NCBI GenBank assembly: GCA_947247005.1
Contig: OX365954.1
Location: 6,526,001-6,590,000 of the forward strand
Reading direction: 5' to 3'
DNA length: 64,000 bases
DNA from: Spisula solida
Lineage: Eukaryota > Mollusca > Bivalvia > Venerida > Mactridae
This document shows positions 47,435 to 59,124 of this stretch, in pieces. Numbering within the stretch: the stretch's first letter is position 1; the number at the start of each line of letters is the position of its first letter. Below the pieces are notes generated by a model that saw nothing but the letters and a program-made list of their open reading frames with translations, did not search any database and was not told the origin of the DNA. Made by a program: the position numbers and the translations under genes.

Positions 47435-47562
47435 TTGGTGTAAGACCAATTTTATTTCACTCGTGATCACAGAAAATTACATTTTCACTCGTGGCTACGC
47501 CACTCGTGAAAATATTGATTTTCTGTGATCACTCGGTGAAATAAAATACAATCTTACACCAA
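47435..47562. repeat. foldback element with ACTCGTG arms
   Basis: About 60-bp imperfect inverted arms (TTGGTGTAAGA ... TTTATTTCACTCGTGATCAC ... TTTTCACTCGTGGC) meet at TAC. The whole 128 bp can form a long hairpin. Confidence 0.85.
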
Positions 47563-47929
47563 ATTCAACAAATATCCTCTATATAATGTAAGACAGCTCA
47601 AAATATCTTAAAGTTGAAAAAACATAGGCACTGATGCTGAATTTCGAGTTATTGGTAACTGGCCTAAATTGGCCAAAGGCATAATTATAATATCCCAATT
47701 TTGCTAAAAGAATTGGTAACCAGAATAGACGATTTTCTTCTAAAATTAAAGCTCATAAAATTCTCGTCCATGTGACTTGGCGTTATTGCGGTAGTTTATC
47801 GATCTAATGCGTTCGTACTTAGCATTGCTAGGCAATGGCGCCGTACAGTTTAGTTTCGAATCCCACCACAGGTACGAACTTTCGTTGAATGTTTTGATGC
47901 TATGTACAGGGGTTCTTACTGACGCATAA

Positions 47930-48150
47930 TGCCCAATCCTGAAAATAAGACGCAAGTCTGTTTCGGATGCCATTAACAGACATACCTACATCAAAACTCT
48001 ATTGTTCATTGTCAAAAGTAAAATATATAAAATGACCATAACTCAGTCAATACTTGGTAGTTTTTCATCAAATAACTTTTATTTTCTGCAGAAAATTGCA
48101 TTCTTTCTAGTGCAGCAAATCAGGAATTATAGGACCCCTTTACATTGTGC
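47930..48150. repeat. interspersed repeat, copy 1 of 3
   Basis: Shares GCCCAATCCTGAAAA, TCTGTTTCGGATGCCATTA, AAATGACCATAACT and GCAGAAAAT.. CATTCTTTC with 51445-51680 and 54900-55100. Noncoding; family unknown. Confidence 0.7.
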
Positions 48151-48531
48151 TCACCAACCAGCAGACCCACAGGGTATTGGCGCATGTAATTTTTATTGTG
48201 TGCGGGATTGCCTTGTATGTATTGTCTGTTCAGATTAAATTGAGACTGCTTGCATAATTCGTTCAAGTGCTACTAGATAACACTCTGTGATGGCCAGTGG
48301 GTAAGTGCGTTGTGTAGACCACAATGGGGCTCACTAAATATATTTTTTATTTTACATTTTTATCTTGATATGCATGTATGCTATTCGTGAATTAAAATCC
48401 TATGTTCTCATATCCTGGTTATGTCTGAGTGTACTATATGTAGCAAGTATCGTCTTGGAACCACTAGATACAAGGCGAGAATAGGTACATTGTTAATAAA
48501 TGTGCTCACATTTCGTTAAGTTTGTAATTGT

Positions 48532-49505
48532 ATGATACAGGGTGTAGAGAAAACCACATTTCTGGCATGCAGTTATTCTAATGCATATTTTACTAACAAC
48601 ATATCAGATAAATTTACTTTGTGGACCTGCAGAGAGGTCTGTGAAGCCCTTATTTTTCTTCTTGACAACATTTTTGTAAGGCTGGGCAATACCATTTATA
48701 GACAAATTATCGGTATTCCTATGGGAACTAATTGTGCACCTCTTGTCGCAGATCTGTTTTTATATTGTTATGAACGCGATTTCATGTTAAAATTGTCTCC
48801 CGAACACCAATCTGAGGAAATTACAGCGTTCAATAATACGTCCCGATACCTTGATGACATTTTAAATATTGACAATCCTTACTTTTCTAATAAGATCGTA
48901 GAAATTTACCCAGCCGAATTAACACTAAATAAAGCTAATTCATCTGATACACGCGCATCATTCCTAGACCTTGACCTTGCTATAGAGGCAGGTCAAATTG
49001 TTAGTAAAATTTACGACAAGAGAGATGATTTTAACTTCGATATTGTAAATTACCCACACTTGGATGGAGATATTCCACGGTCAACTTCATATGGTGTTTA
49101 CGCTTCTCAATTAGTCCGTTTTGCTAGAGCTTGCTCTCGGGTGGAGGACTTTAATACTCGAAATCTTTGTATTACTAATAAGTTACTGCAACAAGGCTAT
49201 CGCTTCCATAAACTTCGTAAAACGTTTGCAAAATTCTATAGCGTAATTCAGATCTCATTTCTAAATATGGTACTAATTTAAAGACACTTCTGCGACAAGG
49301 TCTGTCTCAGCCTGAATTTTATGGTGATGTGCTTTACAAATTTCGAAGGATTCTGGGTCATAGCCACTTTCAAGATGTGTTTCTCAAGATCATAAAACGT
49401 TTTCTGAGTAGAGGATATGACCCTTTAATTTTGCAACGGACTGCATGCTTAGCAGTGGGTCCATTTTCAGCTCACCGCTATGCTTCTTATTTCATTGTGC
49501 GATGA
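48532..49505 (+). pseudogene. Penelope-like reverse transcriptase, one frameshift
   Basis: A 249-codon frame (48532-49281) encodes LDNIFVRLGNTIYRQ, then IGIPMGTNCAPLVADLF, the catalytic block RYLDDIL, SFLDLDL, KIYDKRDDFNFDIVN and SYGVYASQLVRFARAC. Near 49238 the frame shifts. The next frame gives LISKYGTNLKTLL, QPEFYGDVLYKFRRILG, FLKIIKRFLSRGYDPLILQ and ends at TGA 49503. This motif order belongs to a family of invertebrate retroelement RTs that I assign to Penelope-like elements with moderate certainty. The ATG at 48532 is incidental; the 5' part is missing. No GIY-YIG nuclease was recognised downstream. Confidence 0.72.
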
Positions 49506-50610
49506 CCGGAAAATATACAGACTCTATGATATGCCTAACCTCAAGCCTTTGTGGACGGCTGGCATTGATGCCTGTCTGTTACATTGGACATCTTGTCGTA
49601 CCCTTAAATGTTTTGCTCTCTTGTTGCTCTGACTTCTGATAGGTCATTGAGTACTTTCTGTGCTACTCGATGGTTGTATTTTATATAATGTTTCATGTTT
49701 TACATTCTTTTATTACCGGTCACTGTGGCCTTTTTGTTAGGGGTCATTACATGGCGGGAAACATTTATTTACGTTGTCCTGTTCTATAAGGTTGTCTATT
49801 GGGTAAGTGTGAGGTTTTTTTGCACTGTAAAACGTTTAAGCCCCCAATGACAAGTGTCACTGTCCGTTCCAAGGCGGAAGCCCTTTAGTCAACCTTCCTC
49901 TGTGTATGTACTGTCCACTTTATAGTATAATTGGAAAAAATACAAAAAATATTTGGCCACTGTGCCTTTTGTTAAACTTTATTAATTTTGTATGTGCCAT
50001 TCTGCAATTTCGTTGTCCAGCACAAGGCTGCTTCGTATCTTTCAAAATTGCATATACTCAGTGTCTGTTGTGGATTGTACTTGTGGTGTATGTTTTGTCC
50101 GGTTGTTAATTTCTTACTGGCTCTTGTTCCGTTTTAGTTTGACTGACTTAAGCAGCAGACTTTCGGGATTGGATGCCCGGTTTTGTATTACATGTTCCTG
50201 TGCTAGTTTTTTTATGTATGTTCCGCGCCTTTTCGAGTGAAGTTGTATATTTTCTGTGCCTTTTTGTTCTCGTGTGTCCCGCGGTTTCTGTTGGGGTCGG
50301 TGCTACTTCCGGTAGTTTCGTATTTGGTTTAATTATTATAATATGGGTTTGTATCTGGATTTAAACGCCAATTCCGTTTACAATCGAGTTTTTCATTTTT
50401 AAATAATCGATAATATGCCATAATTTCTCAGTATTTAATTTTTTGACCGGGGCCAAAAGGAGCTAGGAGTTAACTATTTATTCGTATTTGCCGGTTGTCC
50501 TCTTACTATTTCGTCCCCGCGATTCGCATCCTACCGGGTTCGTTCATGAGTCTATGTACAGCTGTGGAGTTATGGATGTAGTGTTCTGTCCCCTGAGGTC
50601 ATTTAATGTA
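49506..50610. other. possible retroelement 3' region, unassigned
   Basis: Several 60-80 codon frames run on the plus strand after the RT (49445-50364) without recognisable motifs. T- and G-rich strand bias continues from the RT segment, so part of it may be the element's 3' untranslated tail. Confidence 0.35.
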
Positions 50611-50611
50611 G

Positions 50612-52152
50612 TTTAAAGTCCCCTACCGGTTTTTGACCGGAGGGGACTATTGGTTTGCCATCTGTCCGTCAGTTTTGGTTCTGACGGAAATTGTGGTTGA
50701 TATGGCAACAGACATTGACAATAGCTTTAAACCGGTAGGTGGCTTCTGTATTGCTTGCAATTCAGGACGTCATATCTCGATTTGTTCAATTACGTCATTT
50801 TACTTAATGAAACTGGGTCACTCGTTTTAAGATTTTTTGTTGCTGAAATCGGGCCTTTCAACGTTTTAATACTGTTACTTAACTTTTAGACTGAAGGCTG
50901 CTAAAACTATGTAGTTCAGCAGTTTTACTGTTGTTACTAGGTCATTCAGCGTGGGCTTTCTGCCTTTTGGTTGCTAAATTTTTTCTATTCCGTTTTTAAC
51001 AATGAGACTAGGGGCGTTTAATTTTCTCGGTCGGTAGTGTGTTGGGCACTTCTTCGTTTTAAGATTTCTTACAGCTAAAGCGGGGCAATATAGTCCTTTT
51101 GCTGTGGAAACTGGGTCATTCAGCTAGTTAGTAGGTCATCCGACTATACGGGCCTTTCAACGTTTTAATACTGTTATTTAACTCTTGAGACTAAAGGCTG
51201 CTCTAACTATGTAGTTCAGCAGTTTTACTGTTGTTACTAGGTCATTCAGCCTTTTGGTTGCTGTATCTTTTCTACTGGGTAATTCAGCTAGTTATAATTT
51301 ATTATACTTTTCGACAGCTTGGACTTGGGCGGATCTGCGCTTGTTTAGTTGGGCATTGTGCTTTGTGTGTTTTTAATGTTTTCTGTGCTCGGCTGGTTAA
51401 GTTGAGTGCTGCCTTCACTGTCTGACTTAATATACTCTTTCTACTGAGGCATAGTGCCCAATCCTGAAAACGAGTCGCAGGTTTGTTTCGGGTGCCATTA
51501 GCACACATCACAACTAGGTTTCAGACATTGTTTTATTGTTAAAATTCAGTTTATGGAACTTCAAATGACCATAACTTTGTCAATTCTTTGAATTTTGTCA
51601 TCAAATAACTCATTTTGTGCAGAAAATATCATTCTTTCCATTGCAGCAAATCCGGATTTCCGGAACCCCTGATGATATTAAAAGTTTGAACTTATCAAGT
51701 AATGCTTCGTTTTTGTCTCAAAAAGCAAAATTAACAAGTAATTAAGAATTGCAAGCAATACACAAGTCCCCAACCGGTTTTAAGCCATTTTCAATGTTTC
51801 TGTTGCCATATCAACCACAATTTTTGTCAGAATCATAATATTTTAGACGTGCATAATCCCCTTATTGCCCCCTATCCACATATCAAGTTTCATAAACCTA
51901 GCTTGAAAACTGATTGAGTTATGACAGGATCCAGATTTGGGCATATTTTCACTCTTTCTGTCACCATAGCAACCAAAATGTTTGTCAGAATCAAAATATT
52001 TTTAGACGTGCATAATCCCCTTATTGCCCCCTATCCACATACCAAGTTTCATAAACTTAGCTTGGAAACTGTTTGAGTTATGTCTGGATCCAGATTTTTT
52101 GACGGACGGAGGGCAAACCTATAGTCCCCTCCGGTCAAAAACCGGTAGGGAA
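50612..52152. mobile_element. 1.54-kb long-TIR element whose tip is a hairpin
   Basis: The termini AGTCCCCTACCGGTTTTTG with ACCGGAGGGGACTAT on the left and the inverse at about 52113-52152 match over the outer about 45 bp. Related inverted sequence continues to about 50768 and 51745 (GATATGGCAACAGA, AAACCGG, TTGCTTGCAATTC). The tip is itself palindromic (AGTCCCCTaCCGGT against ACCGGaGGGGACT). The right arm contains a further about 165-bp tandem duplication (51830-52115). No transposase. Partial copies lie at 4050-4730 and 57355-57740. Confidence 0.72.
51445..51680. repeat. interspersed repeat, copy 2 of 3 (inside the 50.6-kb TIR element)
   Basis: Same block order as 47930-48150: GCCCAATCCTGAAAAC, TTTGTTTCGGGTGCCATTAG, AAATGACCATAACTTTGTC, GTGCAGAAAATATCATTC. 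Confidence 0.7.
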
Positions 52153-52159
52153 CTAATAA

Positions 52160-52990
52160 ACCATTTCTCGCATTGACGCTCGTAGTACGACTGGTGCTGG
52201 AAAATTGTAAGTGATGTTGTTAGTTGTATTAATCAGTGTTTTATTTTGGTTTTAAAATTGAGTCATTTCCAACAGATAGGAGTTTCACTATGCAAAAATG
52301 ATGTTTGTAAAACACGTATGCCCTCATGGCAGCCATATAGTCAAAAATGGTAAAGGCCACAAAGACCTTGACCTCAAAATCAATAGGTGTCATCTACTGT
52401 TGATGACAAACCCACCATGAAAAGTTTGAGGATCCTAGGACAAAGCGTTCTAGTTATTGAACGGAAACCATTTGGTCTACCGACCGACATGTGCAAAACA
52501 ATATACCCCCTCATCAAATATGGGGGTATAATAAAGTATTTTCAAAATATAACGAGGTCCAACCAATTTTGATGAGTCAGGGCCTCGCACCATCATGAAA
52601 CGCTGGTTAATTGGCTGGAGACAAACTCTACTTTCTGTGCACGTCGACGTCTGTATATCCATTTATGATAGGCTCACCAAGTATAAACATTTCTAGTTGG
52701 TGGCACCAAATACTTCACACTAAAGTTATGACTGTATTCTAAGGTGGATGTCTACCACCACATGAGAAAGTAACTACAAGTTGCATGTGGTATATGTCAG
52801 GCATGTGATTGCTCCAAGAACTAAAAGGCTGAAATACCCTACCCCCACCCATTGCAAAAAGATAATTTTTAAATAGGTCAGACTGAATCATGACCATTTT
52901 GTTACAACAACTTCAACACAAAAAGGAGGAAATCAGCCTAAAAGAGGAAGGATCACAACCTTGTATGCTCTCTAAAAGATGAAGGAAATA
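52160..52990. other. intergenic, nothing recognised
   Basis: Short open frames only; no conserved coding block or defined repeat. Confidence 0.4.
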
Positions 52991-53017
52991 AAATCATATA
53001 TTGAGAAAAAATACAAA

Positions 53018-53297
53018 TGTAATGTTGTATAAATATTTATTACAATAAATATTATTTAAACATTTTTTTACATTTTTAAGACGTATATATCTTACACATT
53101 CACACAATAAAATCAGATGGACACTTCTATTATAAAGAATTAATAAGTTATAATAAATTAAATTTAACACATTTACACTGTCTATGAAAGTGTTAAATTC
53201 ACCCACAGATATTCCTATAAAACTTGTCAACAATGATTTAAAGTTAATTCCATGGAATCACCGAATAGTTGACATATATCCTACTCAGATGATAGAC
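53018..53297 (-). promoter_or_regulatory. 3' UTR exon and poly(A) signal of the Cys-rich peptide gene
   Basis: The coding exon 2 ends in a donor after the stop (CTAGCTG|GTGAGT at 54793). A matching acceptor CTAATTTCAG lies at 53298-53300, opening a noncoding exon. AATAAA on the minus strand (53041-53036) would end it. No transcript evidence, so the link is inferred from splice signals and spacing. Confidence 0.5.
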
Positions 53298-54805
53298 CTG
53301 AAATTAGAAAATAAAGAAATTAACAGTTTGATTGAAGTTGCAACAATTTATAACTTAATATAAGGCTGGAATAAATTAATTCCTGATTAGCATCCCGGTC
53401 CAAACGGGATAAGTATTTGATTTATAGAGTAAAAAGAAAAACTCACTTTTGAAAAACTTTACAGACCTTACAATAATCAAAACATAAAAAGTAATTAAGA
53501 TATTTTGAGGATAATCTTATTCTAGCAATTAATTTAACAGCGAGTTTCCCCCTTCTTTGTTAGGTACCCCTAAAAGGTAGCTTCCCAATTAGAAAAAATA
53601 TCCATTTTCCCAATTTCAGAAGAAAATAATTCCCAATCTGGTGCATCTTGGCTGCGCAAGTCGTGCCATAAAAACATTTTGTACATTTTATATGAGGAAA
53701 TGCATGACATATCATGCACAAGCGATTTTATGTTAATAAGACAGATGTCGGTTTTTTAAGAATTCACATTGAACTTGTGAAAAAATTCCCAATTTGAGTA
53801 AATACGCCGCGAGTTTTCTCGGTACCTTTCCAAAAAACAAGCAAAAAAATCGCTGATTTATAACTAAACTTCCTTAGCTCCGCTTCGACGGAAGGCTAAA
53901 AGTTGCAATCTATTAAAAACTAGGAATACTGGGAGGCTTTTATAGACAAAACTAGGAGCACATTTAAAAAAAACTAGGAAAACTTAATGTCTACCCAGTG
54001 TACACAGAGCAGTGAGCACAATCAACATTGACAGAGTGCACAAGAGAAAAAACGTGGATAGAAACGCGTCCAGAGCATCTTAAGTAGAAATCTCATCTCT
54101 AATTGAGATAAAACTAGAGTTTGATCTCTTGAAAAATTACTGCAATTTACTTAGAATAATATTTCTTGTTTATGTTTAATGTCGAGTCCAGTCTCGCATT
54201 AACATAAGAGTCATACAGCCAAGTCCAGCTTTCATATTCTTCAAAATTTCTGAGTTAACAGGAAATTAACTGGTTTCAAATCAGAGTGCCAACAATTACT
54301 TGATTCAACAACAAATTACAGATGCACATTGTCACTTTTATAATAGTGCTGTTTAATGTTCAACTCTTACAAATTCTAGAATTCACCCACTTCCTTAAAT
54401 TCTAATCCTGCAATTGCAGTGTTACTTTTGTGGGAAAGGGGTCCAGGCCAACAGCTGTCAGGAGGGGGAAATTAATGCACAGAAAAGCTGAATTTTCACT
54501 TATTGTTAAATTCTCCTTAAATATCTAGTAAGTTTGTTTGTTGGTGGTATAATTTTAAGCATGGGATGTCAGAACATAATATCCATTCTGCGTTCTTTTA
54601 TCAACAAAATTTACTTTATATATGTTGGAAAAAATGAGCAAGACTCCAAGGGGAAACTTTAGACAAACTAGTATTTGGGAAAAATCTATACTCTTCGGAG
54701 GAGCCTAATATCTCCATATATTTTGGCCAAAAATCCCACTGAATTAGATGTTGTAATATGAATTCATCACAATACATTATAACTTCTACTCACCAGCTAG
54801 GTGTT

Positions 54806-55589
54806 TCAACAGCAAAGTGGTTGACCAATACGGAACTTGTAGGTAGAATACCTGTCAATATAAATAACAGTTGTAATTAATGTAACTAGCTGAGTCATAC
54901 TGCTTTATCCTGAAAATATTTAATACGACGCTAGTCTGTTTCAGATGTCATTAGCCCACATCCCTACATCAAAACTGTTCCAAACATTGTTCTATTAAAT
55001 TTGAATTTCAAATGAGCATTAATCCCGATGTTTGGTATTTTTTTCCTGCAGAAAATGCCATTCTTTCTAATGCTTGAAATTTGGTCGCTCGTTAGTACTC
55101 AAAACAGTCTACTGAAATCTACTGAATGCTTGTATTTTGGTTCAGTGGCATATTTGAGATATAGTACACCTTAGACTAGTCCAAGGTCTTTGCCGATGAT
55201 CATTCCTTTTAAAAGGTCGGCACGTCAGTGTAAATAAAGGACCATTTAGTTATGGTATCCAGAACTAACCTTAGAACAGCGACAGTTGTCAAATCCAGCG
55301 TACACCTATGCTATGAGCAACGACTCAAGTTAAACAATAATAACGTTACTTTAAATACGTGTACTTACAGACAAAGCATATCTCCATTCAATGGATTCTT
55401 CATTCTATTGATGAGATAATTTGGTACACAGTCACAATGAAGAAATCTTCGTAGGCATTCAAAAGATTGTAGACATTGAACATTTGGCACCAGTGATTCA
55501 CATGAAGTGGGGTTGTTCAGCATTTCGGAGCTCCATCCGTGGACTGCAACCACACAGACGACCAAAAAGGCAATGATAACCTTGTTCAT
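54806..55589 (-). CDS. Small secreted cysteine-rich peptide, 88 aa, two coding exons
   Basis: Exon 55589-55369 (73 codons + 2) joins 54851-54806 (1 base + 14 codons + TGA) across a canonical intron (donor CT|GTAAGT, acceptor ATATTGACAG). Residues 1-18 form a signal peptide (MNKVIIAFLVVCVVAVHG). The mature part has eight cysteines at 30, 39, 45, 52, 54, 73, 87 and 88, giving spacing C-8-C-5-C-6-C-1-C-18-C-13-C-C, enough for four disulfides. The ATG lies 8 bases after an acceptor (CGTCTTTTCAG, exon high end 55597), so a 5' noncoding exon exists. Family unknown; it could be a peptide of immunity, secretion or signalling. I see no basis for calling it a toxin. Confidence 0.72.
54900..55100. repeat. 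interspersed repeat, copy 3 of 3
   Basis: More diverged copy: TTATCCTGAAAATA, AGTCTGTTTCAGATGTCATT, AACATTGTTCTATT, GCAGAAAATGCCATTCTTTC. Lies in the intron between the CDS exons of the Cys-rich peptide gene. Confidence 0.65.
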
Positions 55590-56566
55590 TTTGTTTTCTG
55601 AAAAGACGAAATACAGGATAGATGGTTTCATGCGGACGTTTTATAATTAGGCCTTCTACTATGCCCGCTACAAAAGACATACTGTTCAATGTTGATTAAA
55701 TGCGGCTTGTCCAAAACTAAAGTGGCTTTTGGCTTTAGTAGCCTTTACCTTTACAAAAATAAATTCAAGAACGACAAGGATATTTTTTCACGAAATCCAC
55801 AGACGTTGGTATCTATATCAAGATCATGCTCTGAATTTCAGGCATTATTTTAAAAAAATTATGGGGTGGGCTGTAACCATAGGAAAGCTTAACGAAGTCT
55901 TAAATACCATAACGACATCTTAGGTATGACCTATAGAATAGAATAAATTTTAATTCCAATCATGGGCCCTCTCGGACATATAAGTCTACATAATAACAAA
56001 TGTACAATGTACAAGAACATAAGATATATAAAGTAACACAGGCTAAATTCTGATTCTAGTATAACATTAACAATAAAGTAAATTAGGCATTTTAAATGAC
56101 AAACATAATATTCTAATTGTATAAACAACGTTATCAAACTACACAATTGAATTGAAATGCACATCACACAGGACTATTAAGCTGGTTTAATCTTAAGTTG
56201 TAGCAGGACCAAATATATTCAGGCCCCAATTCCACGAAAAAACTTAAGTTATTGCTCAGCTGAGACTGTTATTTTGAATTCATTATGTGACTACAACTAT
56301 AGTCTTGTGATGTAGATTGCTACCAGAAACTGTGTAGTTATTGCTAAATAATGATTTTGAAGGTGATTTTTGTATGAAATGCTCATTGAAATCCAACTGT
56401 AATGAACAATAAAAAACTGTGTACTTGAGCTTGTTATAACATACTTAAGTTTTTTATTTTGATTTTTATAACTTTAAAGCACTATTTGCTGTAAAAATCT
56501 TGACTTATTTTGTATTGCTCTATTAAATGCATCTAACTGTGATGTTACAATATTTATCACATGTTT

Positions 56567-56655
56567 GACGTCGCGGTAGCGTAATAAAGCCATTATTTAT
56601 TTTTGATAATACACTAGTGTAATAAAGCCTTCACGCGACGTCACTCAAAGCATAG
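56567..56655. repeat. foldback repeat with GACGTCGCG arms
   Basis: TTGACGTCGCGGTAGCGTAA-type left arm and a right arm ending CGCGACGTCACTCAA are imperfectly complementary and share AATAAAGCC. Noncoding. Confidence 0.6.
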
Positions 56656-57037
56656 GCGACGTCGTCAAAGTTGCGCGTTTATTAAAGTGAAAAATACGTA
56701 GCTATTTTATGTTTTGGTCGGAAAAAAGCTAACATGTGTGTGACATTGAATTTATTAAGCTCGTTGAAAAAAATCGATTTATCACATAACATGCGGTCCG
56801 TGACGTAAATATCGTTCGGCACTCCCAGACCGTGCAATAAATATTTAAATTAGCCTGACGTGACGTTAGACAATCCATGCATTGATCCGTCACTGACGTG
56901 AGGATAATATCAACGTCGCCATGACGTCGCACTCATTGTACCGCTAAATTTTGGCTGAAACATATGCAGCGCACATCATCATTCTGAACAATATTGAGCG
57001 TTTTCTTAGGTTATGTGATAAATAGAATCTTACATTC

Positions 57038-57158
57038 GTGCTCATTACATACGAGTTTTATTAAACTCGTCGAAAAAAAAAACAATATGACACTCGGTAA
57101 AGCCTCGTGTCATATCATTTTGTCCACTCGTGTAATAAAACTCGTATGTAATGAGCAC
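57038..57158. repeat. foldback element with perfect 26-bp arms
   Basis: The left arm GTGCTCATTACATACGAG... (57038-57063) is the exact complement of 57133-57158; the inside carries further ACTCG/CGAGT pairs. A related, less regular segment continues to 57260. Confidence 0.88.
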
Positions 57159-57354
57159 TCATGCAAGATCCTCTATAAAATGCTCGGCAGAGCCTCGCAT
57201 TTTATTATTTTATTCAACTCGTTTAATAAATTCAATATGGAAAGACACTCATGTAATATCCTCTATATAAAAGTATACATGAACGTCTTTTACCCAACCA
57301 AATATGTTTTTAAAATAGCAGTCTCAGCTGAGCAATAACTTAAAAAACAGTATA

Positions 57355-57740
57355 TTAAGTCAGACAGGGAAGGCAGCACTCAACTTAACCAGCCGAGCAC
57401 AGAAAACATTAAAAACACACAAAGCACAATGCCCAACTAAACAAGCGCAGATCCGCCCAAGTCCAAGCTGTCGAAAAGTATAATAAATTATAACTAGCTG
57501 AATGACCCAGTAGAAAAGATACAGCAACCAAAAGGCGGAATGCCTACGCTGAATGACCTAGTAACAACAGTAAAACTGCTGAACTACATAGTTTAAGCAG
57601 CCTACAGTCTAAAAGTTAAGTAACAGTATTAAAACGTAGAAAGGCCCGATTTCAGCAACAAAAAATCTGAAAACCTTAAAACGAGTGACCCAGTTTCATT
57701 AAGTAAAATGACGTAATTGAACAAATCGAGATATGACGTA
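57355..57740 (-). repeat. interspersed repeat, inverted partial copy of the 50.6-kb element
   Basis: Reads, on the minus strand, the same block order as 50760-51430 (ACGTCATATCTCGATTTG ... CAGCAGTTTTACTGTTG ... GCTCGGCTGGTTAAGTTGAG). Confidence 0.8.
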
Positions 57741-57836
57741 CTGAATTGCAAGCAGTTTTTTCGTGGAATTTTTTGTTTTTCGTGGAATTGGGGCCAGCTG
57801 TTCTATATATCTGAAAAAGGTAAACAAAGAACTCAC

Positions 57837-57937
57837 CTTATGAGTTTGAAGAAAAAAATCAAGTGATGCTACGAATTCCAAGAATCGACAGAAGATAATG
57901 ACGTCACAGGAACGTCACAACGTGCATAATGACGTCA
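57837..57937 (-). promoter_or_regulatory. candidate 5' noncoding exon and CRE-bearing promoter of the Cys-rich peptide gene
   Basis: A strong minus-strand donor CATAAG|GTGAGT sits at 57836. Two perfect CRE palindromes TGACGTCA at 57899-57906 and 57930-57937 lie just upstream. If real, the first intron is about 2.2 kb. Supported only by signals. Confidence 0.35.
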
Positions 57938-57939
57938 TC

Positions 57940-59120
57940 ATGGAAATAGCACGTGGGACATATTGGCGGCGACAGGTGGTCCAATTATAGCTTAATTGAT
58001 TACTTTTTAACTAAATTTTATAACTATATGTGCGAAAGCTTAACGGAGAAACATGTAGGGCTACATTATTATAGTGCAACATTGTGATTTTAAACTGGTC
58101 AGCAAGATAATCATGAGATATTAAAAAATGATTGTTATTATTATTAATATCAGCATATAATTAACGGTGTTTGATGAACGCTATATTGTTGATACAAAAC
58201 TTGCGTTGCCTCACTTCTTGGTATAAGCAACTACATTTTGGTACAAAAGGCGTAAACACGCCATGGAGGAGAACACAGAAATAGTAAAAAAGTATCACTT
58301 CAGAGACAGATAGATATTTTATTTCCTCCAACATATAGATCTAAAGAGTTAAACACACAATCCCACGATTACAACATATATTTACCCATACAATAATGCA
58401 GGAAAGTGCAATACCTACCGTACCCTTACTTAAGTAACTAAAAATCACTTTAAAATGGTGTTACACGAAGAGCGCCAGTTACCACTGTTAACTAGCAACA
58501 CTCTCCAGGTGCGTACGAGGCTACCTTTAAAGTGATTACCAAGCTCCAGAGCATGTTGGTCTTACTAATGTTATTATGGTACAATAGCGCCTTCCTGGCT
58601 TCCTTCTGCATGAACACAAAATGTTAAGCTTTAACAATTGGAACAGTTCGTTTACCAAATGCGGAGAAATGAAAATGGTTTGTTGCAACTATTTCTAAGA
58701 CTTGTGTTGCTTTTAGCACTGTTTTTACCTTTATTCAGATTCTTATCTATTGAAACAGTAAAAGAAACGAAATCTGTATTTTAAAATCAATTTCTGATCT
58801 TATAACATGATTTCATAAAATCACCTAGAAATCTATATTTTACGTAAAGGCACTTAACACTATTTTGGGAAACTCTCAAGAAGTATATTTTGTTATTCAG
58901 TACAAGGTTCGGACACCGATTATGGCTTATTTCAAATATAGCTCGCGAACTGTTGATACTGTCGTATACTCAGCGCATTTTGCAACATAGACCAAAAGGT
59001 AGCGTTAGGGAAGCTGAGTAGACACGCGAGTCAAGGAGATCAGGACTCCGGTGCGATCGGTTACTGCAATCTAGATTTTTTAGAAACAATATTAGGGTAC
59101 CCAATGCCATCATCAGCATC
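57940..59120. other. intergenic, nothing recognised
   Basis: No conserved coding block, RNA gene or delimited repeat found. Confidence 0.4.
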
Positions 59121-59124
59121 CTCC

